This document shows, piece by piece, positions 33,691 through 41,778 of a stretch of 60,130 bases of DNA. The notes beneath the pieces are model-generated. The model did not search any database. It was not told the DNA's origin and worked only from the letters and a program-made list of their open reading frames with translations. The translations under genes were made by a program, and so were the position numbers. The DNA comes from SFWF01 sp045636705 (GTDB lineage Bacteria; Bacillota; Clostridia; Oscillospirales; Acutalibacteraceae). Position 1 is the first letter of the stretch; each line of letters starts with the position of its first letter. The DNA is taken from positions 1 to 60,130 of the forward strand of contig JAZTYA010000029.1 in assembly GCA_045636705.1 (NCBI GenBank), in the 5' to 3' direction.

Positions 33691-35384
33691 TATTTAACCT
33701 CTTTCTTAAAGGTGTCCTTTAAAGCAACAGTTCTGTTAAAGATTAGCTTCTCCTCGGTTGAATCCTTATCAAGACAGAAGTAGCCCTGACGCATAAACTG
33801 GAAGCTTTCTTCTAATGCTGCGTCCTTTAAAGAAGCCTCTAACTTACAACCTTTAAGCACGGTTAAAGAATCGGGGTTAAGGTTATCCTGGAAGGAGGCT
33901 ACACCCTCTTCGTCCGACGGGTTTTCTACGTTGAAAAGACGGTCGTAAAGACGGATTTCTGCATCAACGGCGTGGTCAACGCTTACCCAGTGAAGTGTGC
34001 CCTTAACCTTTCTTCCGTCGGGAGATTCTCCGCCGTAAGACTCGGGGTCATAGGTTACATGAACGCAGGTAATGTTGCCGTTTTCATCTTCCTCGTGAGA
34101 AGCGTACTTAACAAAGTAAGCTCCCTTTAAGCGAACCTCTTTTGTGGGGCAAAGTCTAAAGTATTTGCCCGGAGGGTCAAGCATAAAGTCGTCCTGCTCG
34201 ATATAAATTTCTCTTGAGAAGGTAACCGTCTTGTTTCCAAGCTCGGGTTTATTAGGATTAATCTCAACGCTGATTTCCTCGGTCTTGCCTTCAGGGTAGT
34301 TGTCAACAACCACCTTTAAAGGTTGTAGCACCGCCATAACACGATTAGCGTTAATGTTAAGGTCATCTCTGACACAAGATTCAAGCAAAGCATAGTCAAT
34401 AACGCTATAAGCCTTGCTAACGCCGATTTTCTCAACAAAGGTGCGAATAGCGGCAGCAGGATAGCCTCTTCTTCTCATACCGCAAATGGTAGCCATTCTT
34501 GGGTCATCCCAACCAGAAACGAGATTATCATTTACAAGCTTTAAGCACTTTCTCTTTGAGGTAAGAGTGTAGTTTACGTTCATTCTTGCAAACTCAATCT
34601 GGCGAGAAGGCTCAGCTAGTTCTAACTTTTCAAGGAACCAGTTGTAAAGGGGTCTGTGATTTTCAAATTCGAGAGAGCAAAGAGAGTGGGTAACTCCCTC
34701 TTTTGTGTCAGACAAAGGATGAGCAAAGTCGTACATCGGATAAACACACCACTTGTCGCCTGTTCTGTGGTGGCTTGCCTTTAAAATACGATAGATAACA
34801 GGGTCCCTCATATTAAGGTTAGATGAGGACATATCTATCTTTGCGCGAAGCACCATAGCGCCGTTTTCAAACTCGCCTTCGGTCATTCTACGGAAGAGGT
34901 CGCGTGTCTCTTCGATAGGACGGTCGCGGTAAGGACTGTTTTTACCGGGCTCGGTCAAGGTGCCGCGCATTTCTCTGATTTCGTCTGGTGTTGACTCGTC
35001 AACGTAAGCAAGGCCTCTTTCAATTAGGTCAAGTGCGCATTCATAAATAAAATCAAAGTAATCGGAAGCGTAGTAAACGTTGTCCCACTGAAAGCCTAGC
35101 CACTTGATGTCTTCCATAATAGCGTCAACATATTCGGTGTCCTCTTTTGTGGGATTGGTGTCGTCTAAACGAAGATTGCATTTACCCTTATATTTTTCCG
35201 CTGTACCAAAGTCAATGCAGATAGCCTTAGCGTGACCAATGTGCAAATAACCGTTTGGCTCAGGCGGAAAACGGGTCTGAACTCTGGAGTAAACTCCTTC
35301 TTCTAAATCCTTATCAATAAAATCATAAATAAAGTTGGAGGGAACAGAAACTACTTCTGCTTCGTTTTTAATTTCTTCTGTCAT
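33690..35384 (-). CDS. glnS: Glutaminyl-tRNA synthetase
   Basis: GlnRS charges tRNA-Gln directly. The 564-residue class I enzyme has the HIGH motif in FPPEPNGYLHIGHAKAICID, the GlnRS-specific DDTNPTKEDTEYVD, and a KMSKS-equivalent LTSKRK. The C-terminal anticodon-binding barrels are complete. Most Firmicutes lack GlnRS and use GatCAB transamidation, so this gene probably came by lateral transfer, as known for some clostridia. It is cotranscribed with gltX upstream, 14 bases away. Confidence 0.96.
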   Translation of the reverse strand: MTEEIKNEAEVVSVPSNFIYDFIDKDLEEGVYSRVQTRFPPEPNGYLHIGHAKAICIDFGTAEKYKGKCNLRLDDTNPTKEDTEYVDAIMEDIKWLGFQWDNVYYASDYFDFIYECALDLIERGLAYVDESTPDEIREMRGTLTEPGKNSPYRDRPIEETRDLFRRMTEGEFENGAMVLRAKIDMSSSNLNMRDPVIYRILKASHHRTGDKWCVYPMYDFAHPLSDTKEGVTHSLCSLEFENHRPLYNWFLEKLELAEPSRQIEFARMNVNYTLTSKRKCLKLVNDNLVSGWDDPRMATICGMRRRGYPAAAIRTFVEKIGVSKAYSVIDYALLESCVRDDLNINANRVMAVLQPLKVVVDNYPEGKTEEISVEINPNKPELGNKTVTFSREIYIEQDDFMLDPPGKYFRLCPTKEVRLKGAYFVKYASHEEDENGNITCVHVTYDPESYGGESPDGRKVKGTLHWVSVDHAVDAEIRLYDRLFNVENPSDEEGVASFQDNLNPDSLTVLKGCKLEASLKDAALEESFQFMRQGYFCLDKDSTEEKLIFNRTVALKDTFKKEVK

Positions 35385-35398
35385 AACTTTCTCCTAAA

Positions 35399-37051
35399 TT
35401 AAAGACTCTTAATAGCCGCATCGATTCGCTCAATGCATTTATCCTTGCCCAACACCTGCATAATGCTGCAAAGGTCAGGAGTGTTTCTTCTGCCTGTAAT
35501 GGCTACGCGAAGCACGGAGGAAAGGTCGCCGACGCTTCCCTTGAAGGCTTCTTTATTTGCCTTATATTCCTTGGTGTCTGCGGCAAAACCTAAAGAAGGA
35601 CAAATAGCCTTTAAGCCCTCGAACCACTCTTCTTTTGTAGCTCTATCGTCATAAACTTCACGATAAGCTGAAAGGAAAGCCTTGATATCATCCTTTTCTA
35701 AATGCTCGGGGTAGTCATACTCGGGCACAAAATACTCGTCAAACATATATGAGGCATAAGCTTTTGCCTGACTCCACTTTGCGATATCTTTACGAGGCTT
35801 TGGACACTCTCTGTCGATAGCAAAGATTGCTCTTGTGTATTCGGGGTCGCGGGTTAGGACGTTATAAAACTCGCTGTCATATTCCTTTGCCCAAGCGAGT
35901 AATTTTTCAACAACCTCGTCAGGAGTAAAGGTAGAAACAATATTTTTAGAAACGTCTAAAAGTTTGTTTTCATCAAATAGCGCGCCCGAAACCGACATCT
36001 TCTTTATATTGAACTTAAACTTTTTCTTGTCCTCGTTCGGATTTGCTCTGCGCCAGTCCTCAAACTCACTTGAAACGATGGTCATAAGATATTCAATAAC
36101 GCTCTTTGCATCAAAGCCTTCTTCTGCGAAATAGTGAACGGCAGCTTCGGGGTCCTTGCGCTTAGAGATTTTTCTTTTGTGGTCGTTTTCAAGCTTCATA
36201 ATAGGAGCCGCGTGGCAATATTTTGGCGGCTTAAAGCCTAGAAGCTTAAAGAGTTGAAGGTGCTTAGGCACGCTCGAAATCCACTCGTCGCCACGGATAA
36301 CGTGGGTGGTGCGCATTAGGTGGTCGTCCACCGCGTGAGCAAAGTGGTAGGTTGGAATTCCATCCGATTTTAGAAGAACAAAGTCCTCATCGTTTTCGGG
36401 CATCTCAACCTTGCCCTTAATTCCGTCGTCGAAGAAAATGCGGTTTTCTTCGTTGCCCGGAGATTTCAATCTAACAACATAAGGCTTACCTTCGGCAATT
36501 AGCTTTTCTGCCTCTTCAACCGTAATGTTTCTGTGTTTTGCATATTCGCCGTGATATCCCGTGCGAACCTTATTCTTTTCTTGTTCTTCTCTTACTTCGG
36601 CTAGTTCCTCAGCGGTGCAAAAACAAGGGTAAGCAAGACCTTCTTTTATTAGTTTTTTAACATAGGTCTGGTAAATCTCGGCGCGCATACTCTGTTTGTA
36701 GGGCCCGTAGTTACCTTTTTGCTCGGCAGGGGTTACAAAACCTTCGTCAATATTTATACCGAAGCGGATAAGTCCGTTAATTACGTCGTCAATACCGCCT
36801 TCGATTTCACGCTTTTTGTCGGTGTCCTCAATTCTGGTGTAGAAAAGACCGCCTGTGCTGTCGGCAGAGATGCGGTTAATAAGCGCCATAAAAAGAGTGC
36901 CCAGGTGTAAATATCCGGTAGGGCTTGGCGCGATACGAACTACTCTTGCGCCTTCGGGAAGGTCTCTTTCGGGATAAAGGGCTTCGTAGTAGTCGGGTGT
37001 TTTGTCAATGTGTGGCAGTAAAAGTTCCGCCATTCTTTCAAAATCGTTCAT
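35399..37051 (-). CDS. gltX: Glutamyl-tRNA synthetase, extended form
   Basis: GluRS charges tRNA-Glu. HIGH-type RIAPSPTGYLHLGTLFMALI and KMSKS-type KISKRKDPEAAV are clear. At 550 residues it is about 60 longer than the usual 480-490, with an N-terminal leader of about 40 residues ahead of the Rossmann fold. I set the start at ATG 37051, six bases after GGAG; an in-frame TTG at 37063 overlaps that site. Its pairing with glnS suggests a strictly discriminating enzyme, which is inference. Confidence 0.94.
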   Translation of the reverse strand: MNDFERMAELLLPHIDKTPDYYEALYPERDLPEGARVVRIAPSPTGYLHLGTLFMALINRISADSTGGLFYTRIEDTDKKREIEGGIDDVINGLIRFGINIDEGFVTPAEQKGNYGPYKQSMRAEIYQTYVKKLIKEGLAYPCFCTAEELAEVREEQEKNKVRTGYHGEYAKHRNITVEEAEKLIAEGKPYVVRLKSPGNEENRIFFDDGIKGKVEMPENDEDFVLLKSDGIPTYHFAHAVDDHLMRTTHVIRGDEWISSVPKHLQLFKLLGFKPPKYCHAAPIMKLENDHKRKISKRKDPEAAVHYFAEEGFDAKSVIEYLMTIVSSEFEDWRRANPNEDKKKFKFNIKKMSVSGALFDENKLLDVSKNIVSTFTPDEVVEKLLAWAKEYDSEFYNVLTRDPEYTRAIFAIDRECPKPRKDIAKWSQAKAYASYMFDEYFVPEYDYPEHLEKDDIKAFLSAYREVYDDRATKEEWFEGLKAICPSLGFAADTKEYKANKEAFKGSVGDLSSVLRVAITGRRNTPDLCSIMQVLGKDKCIERIDAAIKSL

Positions 37052-37060
37052 TAGTGTCTC

Positions 37061-37090
37061 CAAAAAACAGCCGATAAAACGGCTGTTTAA
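37061..37090 (-). terminator. Terminator between nrdR and gltX (minus strand)
   Basis: AAACAGCCG (37065-37073) and CGGCTGTTT (37080-37088) form a 9-bp stem. Read on the minus strand it is followed by a T run at 37067-37062, so nrdR transcription probably ends before gltX. Confidence 0.75.
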
Positions 37091-37093
37091 ATA

Positions 37094-37546
37094 TTATTTA
37101 TTAAGTAGTTTGTTTAACTCATCCATAAAGGTGTTAATGTCGCGGAACTGACGGTAAACCGACGCAAAGCGAACATAAGCTACCTCGTCAATCTCCTTAA
37201 GCTTGTCCATAACGAGCTCGCCAACCTTGGTGCTGGAGATTTCGCGGTCCATTGAGTTTTGAATGGTTGCCTCAATATCACTTGCGGCGCGCTCTAACGT
37301 ATCAAGAGAAACGGGACGCTTTTCGCAAGCCTTAATCATACCGTCAAGAAGCTTTTCGCGTTGGAAGGTCTGACGGGTAGAATCCTTCTTAATAACGATA
37401 ATGGGAAGGCTTTCAATAATTTCATAGGTGGTAAATCTGCGACCGCATTCAAGACACTCACGTCTTCTTCTGATGCGCTCACCCTCATCTGTAGGACGAG
37501 AATCGATAACCTTGCTTTCTTCATAACCGCAATATGGACATTTCAT
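37094..37546 (-). CDS. nrdR: Transcriptional repressor NrdR
   Basis: NrdR represses ribonucleotide reductase genes when dATP is high. The 150-residue product has the N-terminal zinc ribbon (C3, C6, C31, C34; MKCPYCGYEESKVIDSRPT) and an ATP-cone domain (about 49-139, beginning IVIKKDSTRQTFQREKLLDG). Length and motifs are standard. No ribonucleotide reductase gene is nearby. A site resembling an NrdR box overlaps its own promoter. Confidence 0.96.
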   Translation of the reverse strand: MKCPYCGYEESKVIDSRPTDEGERIRRRRECLECGRRFTTYEIIESLPIIVIKKDSTRQTFQREKLLDGMIKACEKRPVSLDTLERAASDIEATIQNSMDREISSTKVGELVMDKLKEIDEVAYVRFASVYRQFRDINTFMDELNKLLNK

Positions 37547-37586
37547 AACTTGTCACCTCATAAAATTTGTTAGGTTATATACAAAC

Positions 37587-37615
37587 ATATTACCATATAT
37601 TGTGTATAAAAACAA
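37587..37615 (-). promoter_or_regulatory. nrdR promoter overlapping an NrdR-box-like site
   Basis: On the minus strand TTGTTT (37615-37610) and TAATAT (37592-37587) are 17 bases apart. TTACCATATATTGTGT at 37590-37605 matches the NrdR-box consensus ACACWATATATWGTGT at 13 of 16 positions, with one half perfect, and lies in the spacer and -10. This points to autoregulation. Confidence 0.55.
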
Positions 37616-37623
37616 GAAATATA

Positions 37624-37652
37624 TTGATAAAATACAGAAAAACTGTTAAAAT
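37624..37652 (+). promoter_or_regulatory. Promoter of the cyclophilin gene
   Basis: TTGATA (37624-37629) and TAAAAT (37647-37652) have 17-base spacing, 36 bases before the ATG at 37689. Confidence 0.8.
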
Positions 37653-37688
37653 AGGGTAGGTAAAATACTAATTTTAAGGAGTTTTGAT

Positions 37689-38285
37689 ATGAGTTTACAA
37701 ACAGCACTTCCCGTAAAGGGAGATTTAACCGCAATAATGCATACAAATATGGGAGATATAAAGATTAAATTGTTCCCAAATGAAGTTCCAAAAACTGTTA
37801 AAAATTTCGTAGAGCTTTCTAAGAGCGGCTACTATAACGGAATTATTTTTCATAGAGTAATCAAGGACTTTATGATTCAGGGTGGCGACCCGACCGGAAC
37901 CGGTATGGGTGGAAGCAGTATTTATGGTGAAAAGTTTGAGGACGAGTTTAATGAAAACCTTCACAACGTTCGCGGTGCGCTTTCTATGGCAAACGCAGGC
38001 CCGAACACCAACGGAAGCCAGTTCTTTATCGTTCAGGCAAACACCATTCCCGATGGCATGGCAGAGCAGATGAAACGACTTGTTGACAGAGGTTTCCCCG
38101 AGGAGTCTATTGCCGACTATGAAGCTTTAGGTGGAACACCTTGGCTTGATTTTAAGCATAGCGTTTTTGGTTTTGTTTATGAAGGAATGGATGTAGTAGA
38201 CGATATTGCAAACGTTCGCACGGGAGCCGGGGACAAGCCAATGTACGACGTTGTAATAGAGGGCATCGATATTGTTGAAGCTTAA
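37689..38285 (+). CDS. Cyclophilin-type peptidyl-prolyl isomerase
   Basis: This 198-residue cytoplasmic isomerase speeds proline cis-trans changes during folding. The catalytic signature FHRVIKDFMIQGGDPTGTG and the substrate-site MANAGPNTNGSQFFI are intact. An insertion of about 20 residues (near PDGMAEQMKRLVDRGFPEE) is common in Firmicute homologues. No signal peptide is seen. It has its own promoter and terminator. Confidence 0.94.
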   Translation: MSLQTALPVKGDLTAIMHTNMGDIKIKLFPNEVPKTVKNFVELSKSGYYNGIIFHRVIKDFMIQGGDPTGTGMGGSSIYGEKFEDEFNENLHNVRGALSMANAGPNTNGSQFFIVQANTIPDGMAEQMKRLVDRGFPEESIADYEALGGTPWLDFKHSVFGFVYEGMDVVDDIANVRTGAGDKPMYDVVIEGIDIVEA

Positions 38286-38299
38286 GATTTATAAATTTT

Positions 38300-38326
38300 A
38301 AAGGGTGTGCTTGGCACACCCTTTTT
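38300..38326 (+). terminator. Terminator after the cyclophilin gene
   Basis: AAGGGTGTGC (38301-38310) pairs with GCACACCCTT (38314-38323) around a 3-base loop, with a following T run. Confidence 0.9.
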
Positions 38327-38332
38327 CTTTTT

Positions 38333-38361
38333 GCATAAGGACAAGAGGTAAAAACATATTA
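38333..38361 (+). promoter_or_regulatory. Sigma-G-like forespore promoter (candidate)
   Basis: GCATA (38333-38337) and CATATTA (38355-38361) are 17 bases apart. They match the B. subtilis sigma-G consensus for -35 and -10, and no good sigma-A pair was found at this spacing. It lies 28 bases before the first of three uncharacterised genes. Sigma-F/G/E sites overlap in sequence, so the exact factor is uncertain. Confidence 0.45.
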
Positions 38362-38388
38362 TAAACTAAAAGAAAAGGGGCGATATAT

Positions 38389-38601
38389 TTGAACCAAAAA
38401 GATTTAAGTTTTTTAACCGGCTTATTTTCAAAAAACGGCAAGGTGGATATGGATAAGATAAACAGCGCAAAGAAAAGCTTTAGCAAAGAGGATTCGGAGC
38501 TTTTTAACCATCTTCTTAATAACAAGGAAGACAGGGAAAAGCTTTTTAACACGCCCGAGGTCCAAAAAATTATTGAAATGTTGAAAAAGGGTAAGCCATG
38601 A
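38389..38601 (+). CDS. Uncharacterised 70-residue protein, first of three
   Basis: This small charged, mostly helical protein (starting MNQKDLSFLTGLFSK and ending IIEMLKKGKP) is not recognised. It has 15 Lys residues and no membrane segment. The start is TTG at 38389, eight bases after AAAAGGGG. Its stop overlaps the next start (ATGA), so the two are translated together. A helical-repeat style shared with the next gene (short LL/LF helices linked by acidic turns) suggests a complex, which is inference. Confidence 0.75.
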   Translation: MNQKDLSFLTGLFSKNGKVDMDKINSAKKSFSKEDSELFNHLLNNKEDREKLFNTPEVQKIIEMLKKGKP

Positions 38602-38969
38602 GCGAGCAAAACGAAATTGCCGAAAGACTTTCGGCGCTATTATCCGACCCTGAGGGACTTAACAGAATAAAAAATATGGCAGAGGGCTTGTTTGGCGGAG
38701 GAGAAAACCCTTTTGCGCAAGCTTCTTTTGAAAAAGGTGACGACACGGCAGAGGAGTCGCCTTTTCCCGACCTAGACATAGGAAAGGTTATGGGAGTAAT
38801 TTCACGCCTTAAAAAGGGAGAGAAAGAAAACGACAAAACAAGACTTCTTTTAGCTTTAAAGCCGCACCTTGCACCCGAAAGGCAACGAAGGGTTGACACC
38901 GCTGTTAAAATATTAAAACTTTTAGATTTAGCGCCCATGCTAAAGGAACTGGGGCTTTTTAGTTTGTAG
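38598..38969 (+). CDS. Uncharacterised 123-residue protein, second of three
   Basis: The product begins MSEQNEIAERLSALLSDPEG, has a Gly/acidic middle, and ends with a basic-hydrophobic block (LLLALKPHLAPERQRRVDTA, then ILKLLDLAPMLKELG). I have seen this C-terminal pattern in unannotated clostridial proteins but know no function. There is no signal peptide or long membrane helix. It overlaps the upstream gene by 4 bases and lies 9 bases before the third. The sigma-G-like promoter suggests a sporulation link. Confidence 0.8.
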   Translation: MSEQNEIAERLSALLSDPEGLNRIKNMAEGLFGGGENPFAQASFEKGDDTAEESPFPDLDIGKVMGVISRLKKGEKENDKTRLLLALKPHLAPERQRRVDTAVKILKLLDLAPMLKELGLFSL

Positions 38970-38978
38970 GTGATAAGA

Positions 38979-39329
38979 ATGGATGAGATGACAAGGGAAG
39001 AGTTCGAAAGATTAAAAAATGATGCGGCAGAACAAATGAGAGAACTTCGGGACAAAAGGACGGGGCATCCGCCTTTTCCCGATTTTGTAAAGGTGCCGAC
39101 AAGACCACAAGAGCTAATAAAGGAAAAGGAAGAAAGGGTAAGAACGGGAAGTCCGAACGTGGTGCATAAAAATAAGCCTTCCAGACTAGGAGGCTTTTTA
39201 AAAAATATTAATTTATCGGAGCTTTTAAAAGATAAGGATTCGCTTCTGATTTTAGGGCTAATTTTCCTACTTTCAAACGAGGAAGCGGACGAAAGCTTGA
39301 TAATGGCTTTGGCATATATTCTTTTGTAA
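38979..39329 (+). CDS. Uncharacterised protein with hydrophobic C-terminus, third of three
   Basis: This 116-residue protein has a charged N-terminal half (MDEMTREEFERLKNDAAEQM) with a proline-rich patch (HPPFPDFVKVPTRPQ). Two short hydrophobic helices (DSLLILGLIFLL and SLIMALAYILL) linked by an acidic turn end the chain, as in several small clostridial proteins of unknown role. ATG at 38979 is preferred over GTG 38970 because TAGGTG is then well spaced. The C-terminus may anchor the trio to a membrane. Confidence 0.78.
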   Translation: MDEMTREEFERLKNDAAEQMRELRDKRTGHPPFPDFVKVPTRPQELIKEKEERVRTGSPNVVHKNKPSRLGGFLKNINLSELLKDKDSLLILGLIFLLSNEEADESLIMALAYILL

Positions 39330-39588
39330 AAAATAGTTACAAAATTTAAACTATTTTTGTCCAAAAATTTCCATTATGTAAACAAGTATAACCTATAAAT
39401 TGTTAAAGTTATTAAACGGGTTATTAACATTCAGGAGGACGGATTTATCAAATAATTTTAGATTTTAACCTTAAAAATGTTAATAACTCGGTTAAAAAAG
39501 TTAAAAAATGTGGACAATAAATAAATCGCAGTTTTGGTGTTATGTAAACCAAAACTGCCTGTAATATTGTTACAAAAGGTAAAAAAAT
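39330..39588. other. Gene-free AT-rich stretch with two large inverted repeats
   Basis: No open frame with a ribosome binding site was found. TTAAACGGG... (39412-39431) and the complementary arm (39476-39495) agree at 18 of 20 positions; the 44-base loop contains AGGAGG. A second, perfect 11-bp stem lies at 39528-39538 with 39548-39558. TGTGGACAA (39510-39518) differs from a DnaA box by one base but stands alone. A small RNA is possible. Confidence 0.45.
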
Positions 39589-39622
39589 ACCGCAGTAGAT
39601 TTTATCCTACTGCGGTGTTTTT
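39583..39622. terminator. Bidirectional terminator between the three-gene cluster and jag
   Basis: ACCGCAGTAG (39589-39598) and CTACTGCGGT (39607-39616) form a 10-bp stem with an A run before and a T run after, serving both convergent transcripts. Confidence 0.9.
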
Positions 39623-39627
39623 TATAT

Positions 39628-40563
39628 CTAGTTTAATCTTCCGTAAAGGGGAACGCTTGTGGAGTCTGTTTTTGGCTCTCTGGCAGGAGCTGTAACGGTA
39701 TTTGAAGGCTTGCGGTTACCACCCTTGCCGTTTCTTGGTTTACCGCCCTTTTTATCAGAGCCGGTAGCCGAAACAACGATACGGCGGTTGTCGCCTTCGC
39801 CGATAGAGTTAGACTCAACACCGGGAATTTCTTGAATAGCGGTGTGGATAATGCGACGCTCGTAAGGATTCATAGGTTCTAAAGTGCGGTTTCTTCCGGT
39901 AGCCAAAACCTGAGCCGCAACCTTTGAAGCAAGATTTGTTAAGGTGCGCTCTCTCTTTTCACGGTAGTTACCGATGTTAAGAGTTACCTTTAAAAATCCG
40001 CCTTCTTTGTGAGCCGAAAGGCTTGTTAAATACTGAAGAGCATCTAAGGTTTCTCCACGTCTGCCGATAACAACGCCAAGCTTATCGCCGTCGAGTTGGA
40101 GATAAACGCTGTTGTCTGATTCTGCAGCCTTAACTGTGATGTTTTCACATCCCATAGCAGAGAGAACAGAGATTATATACTTAGCCGACTTGAAAACACA
40201 GCTGTCTTCTGAAAACTCGGTATAATCCTTAAGATTTTCCGGAGTCTTCTTTTGAACCTCTTCTTTAGCAACTTCGTTCTTAACCGGCTTTTGGTCGTTA
40301 GCCGTCTTAACAACGGGAGCCTTCTTGTCTTGAGGCTTCTTGTCCTTTTTGGGAGCAGGGTCGGGAAGCTCAATATAAGCTCTAACCTTTGCCATTGAAC
40401 CGCCGAAAAGGCCTAAAGTTTTTCTTTTATAATCTGAAACAACCTCTATTTGAATGTTGTCTTCGTCGTTTGCCTTTAATCCTGCAAAGGAAATAAGGCC
40501 TTCCTTTGCGTTTTCTGTGGCAGAAAGCAGATTATCCGCTTCGCCTATATATTCTTTAATCAA
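39628..40563 (-). CDS. jag: RNA-binding protein KhpB (Jag)
   Basis: KhpB/Jag binds RNA and affects cell elongation and division in Gram-positives. The 311-residue product has a Jag-N domain (MIKEYIGEADNLLSATENAK), a Lys-rich linker (about 66-115), a KH domain with GRRGETLDALQYL, and an R3H domain (NPYERRIIHTAIQEI). A basic, low-complexity tail follows. The start is TTG at 40563, six bases after AGAAGGA. It is the last gene of rpmH-rnpA-yidD-yidC-jag. Confidence 0.95.
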   Translation of the reverse strand: MIKEYIGEADNLLSATENAKEGLISFAGLKANDEDNIQIEVVSDYKRKTLGLFGGSMAKVRAYIELPDPAPKKDKKPQDKKAPVVKTANDQKPVKNEVAKEEVQKKTPENLKDYTEFSEDSCVFKSAKYIISVLSAMGCENITVKAAESDNSVYLQLDGDKLGVVIGRRGETLDALQYLTSLSAHKEGGFLKVTLNIGNYREKRERTLTNLASKVAAQVLATGRNRTLEPMNPYERRIIHTAIQEIPGVESNSIGEGDNRRIVVSATGSDKKGGKPRNGKGGNRKPSNTVTAPAREPKTDSTSVPLYGRLN

Positions 40564-40603
40564 GGGATTTCCTTCTTTCTAAAAAACTGCGGAAGAGAAA
40601 AAA

Positions 40604-41515
40604 TTATTCTTCTTCCTTGGTGACACGCTCTTTCAAATATTTGCTTTCTTCTGCGCTAATTGAAACGATTTGCTTTGCTCTGACGTTAGCAAGCATTCTG
40701 TGAGGTCCGTAGAAGAACTGAATTGCAGACTGGATGCCACCCGAGATAAGACTCGAGCAAGCCCAATAGAAAGCAACACCTGCAGGAACTTTAAATCCGA
40801 TAACAAGCGAAATGATAGGCATAAAGAGCAACATACCTGTCATAGAAGGAGCTTCGGGATTATTGTGCTTCTGAATGCGCATGGTTACAAAGCTTGTAAG
40901 CATCTGAGCCGCAAAAGAAGTAAAGGGAATAATCCAAATCGGGTTCCAATTTTTAATTATGTTGATAGAAAAAACGGGAATTTCGGTAAGGTTGAGTCCG
41001 AAGAGAGAGAAGTTGATTGACTCTAAGGCGTTAAAGATTTCAGGAGATGCTGACGGATTGTCTAAAACAGCTTTGATGACAGCAAGCTCGTTATAACTGC
41101 CTGTAATGTTAAGGCTTTCCGAAACCGATTTAACAACGTCGCTCGACACACCTAAAAGGTAGGTCAACGGGCTTGTAATAAGATAATAAATCGACATCAT
41201 AAAAACAAGGCGAAGAAGCATAGGTAAGCATCCACCTGACATCGAAATATTTTCTTCACGATATAAATTTTGTACTTCAGCAGAATATTTCTGCTTGTCG
41301 TCGCCGCATTTTTGTTTTAAAAGGTCAAGCTTGGGCTTAATACGGGTTTGGTCAACCGCAGACTTTTGGCTTTTGATGCTTAAGGGCAACATAACCAAGT
41401 TTATAAGCACGGTAAAACTGAAAACCGCAGCCGCAAAACTGCCACCAAAAATATCAGCAAAGAAGTTAAGCACATAGCTTAACGGAACGTTGATAATATT
41501 AAATAACCACTGCAC
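40604..41515 (-). CDS. yidC: Membrane protein insertase YidC
   Basis: YidC inserts and folds membrane proteins alone or with SecYEG. The 303-residue product has the five-helix core of the SpoIIIJ type but no lipoprotein signal. In the first core helix the position of the conserved groove arginine appears to be Asn39 (VLINLVMLPLSIK, against IRLLILPL in Bacillus), a key-residue change. The start is GTG at 41515. It sits in the normal order between yidD and jag. Confidence 0.94.
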   Translation of the reverse strand: MQWLFNIINVPLSYVLNFFADIFGGSFAAAVFSFTVLINLVMLPLSIKSQKSAVDQTRIKPKLDLLKQKCGDDKQKYSAEVQNLYREENISMSGGCLPMLLRLVFMMSIYYLITSPLTYLLGVSSDVVKSVSESLNITGSYNELAVIKAVLDNPSASPEIFNALESINFSLFGLNLTEIPVFSINIIKNWNPIWIIPFTSFAAQMLTSFVTMRIQKHNNPEAPSMTGMLLFMPIISLVIGFKVPAGVAFYWACSSLISGGIQSAIQFFYGPHRMLANVRAKQIVSISAEESKYLKERVTKEEE

Positions 41516-41547
41516 TTTTTTTCACCATATCTTAAACGACTGAAAAA

Positions 41548-41778
41548 TCAGTCTTTTTTTGTTTTCTTTTCAGGAACGGGGTCATAGCCACCTTTACAAA
41601 GGGGATGACACCGAAGAATTCGCCTAATTGCTAAAAAGCCACCCTTAAGGGTGCCGTGAACCTGCAGAGCCTCGATAGCGTATGCCGAACAGGTTGGCGT
41701 AAAGCGACAACAAGGTGGCTTCGCAGGGGAAATGCTTTTTCTGTAAAAACGGATTAGCTTAATAAGTAGTTGATTCAT
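41548..41778 (-). CDS. yidD: Membrane protein insertion efficiency factor
   Basis: YidD is a small membrane-associated protein that aids insertion near YidC. The 76-residue product has the family pattern LIRFYRKSISPAKPPCCRFT, then PTCSAYAIEALQVHG and RCHPLCKGGYDPVP, including all conserved cysteines. It overlaps rnpA by 20 bases. Confidence 0.95.
   Translation of the reverse strand: MNQLLIKLIRFYRKSISPAKPPCCRFTPTCSAYAIEALQVHGTLKGGFLAIRRILRCHPLCKGGYDPVPEKKTKKD

Noticed and set aside
38570..39364. Long open frame (264 codons) on the minus strand across the three small genes
   Set aside because: It is Ser/Phe-rich, has no ribosome binding site, and mirrors codon bias of the plus-strand genes, which have overlapping stop/start coupling and good binding sites.
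39500..39520. Replication origin near the jag operon
   Set aside because: Only one DnaA-box-like site (one mismatch) is present, with no cluster and no dnaA or dnaN nearby.
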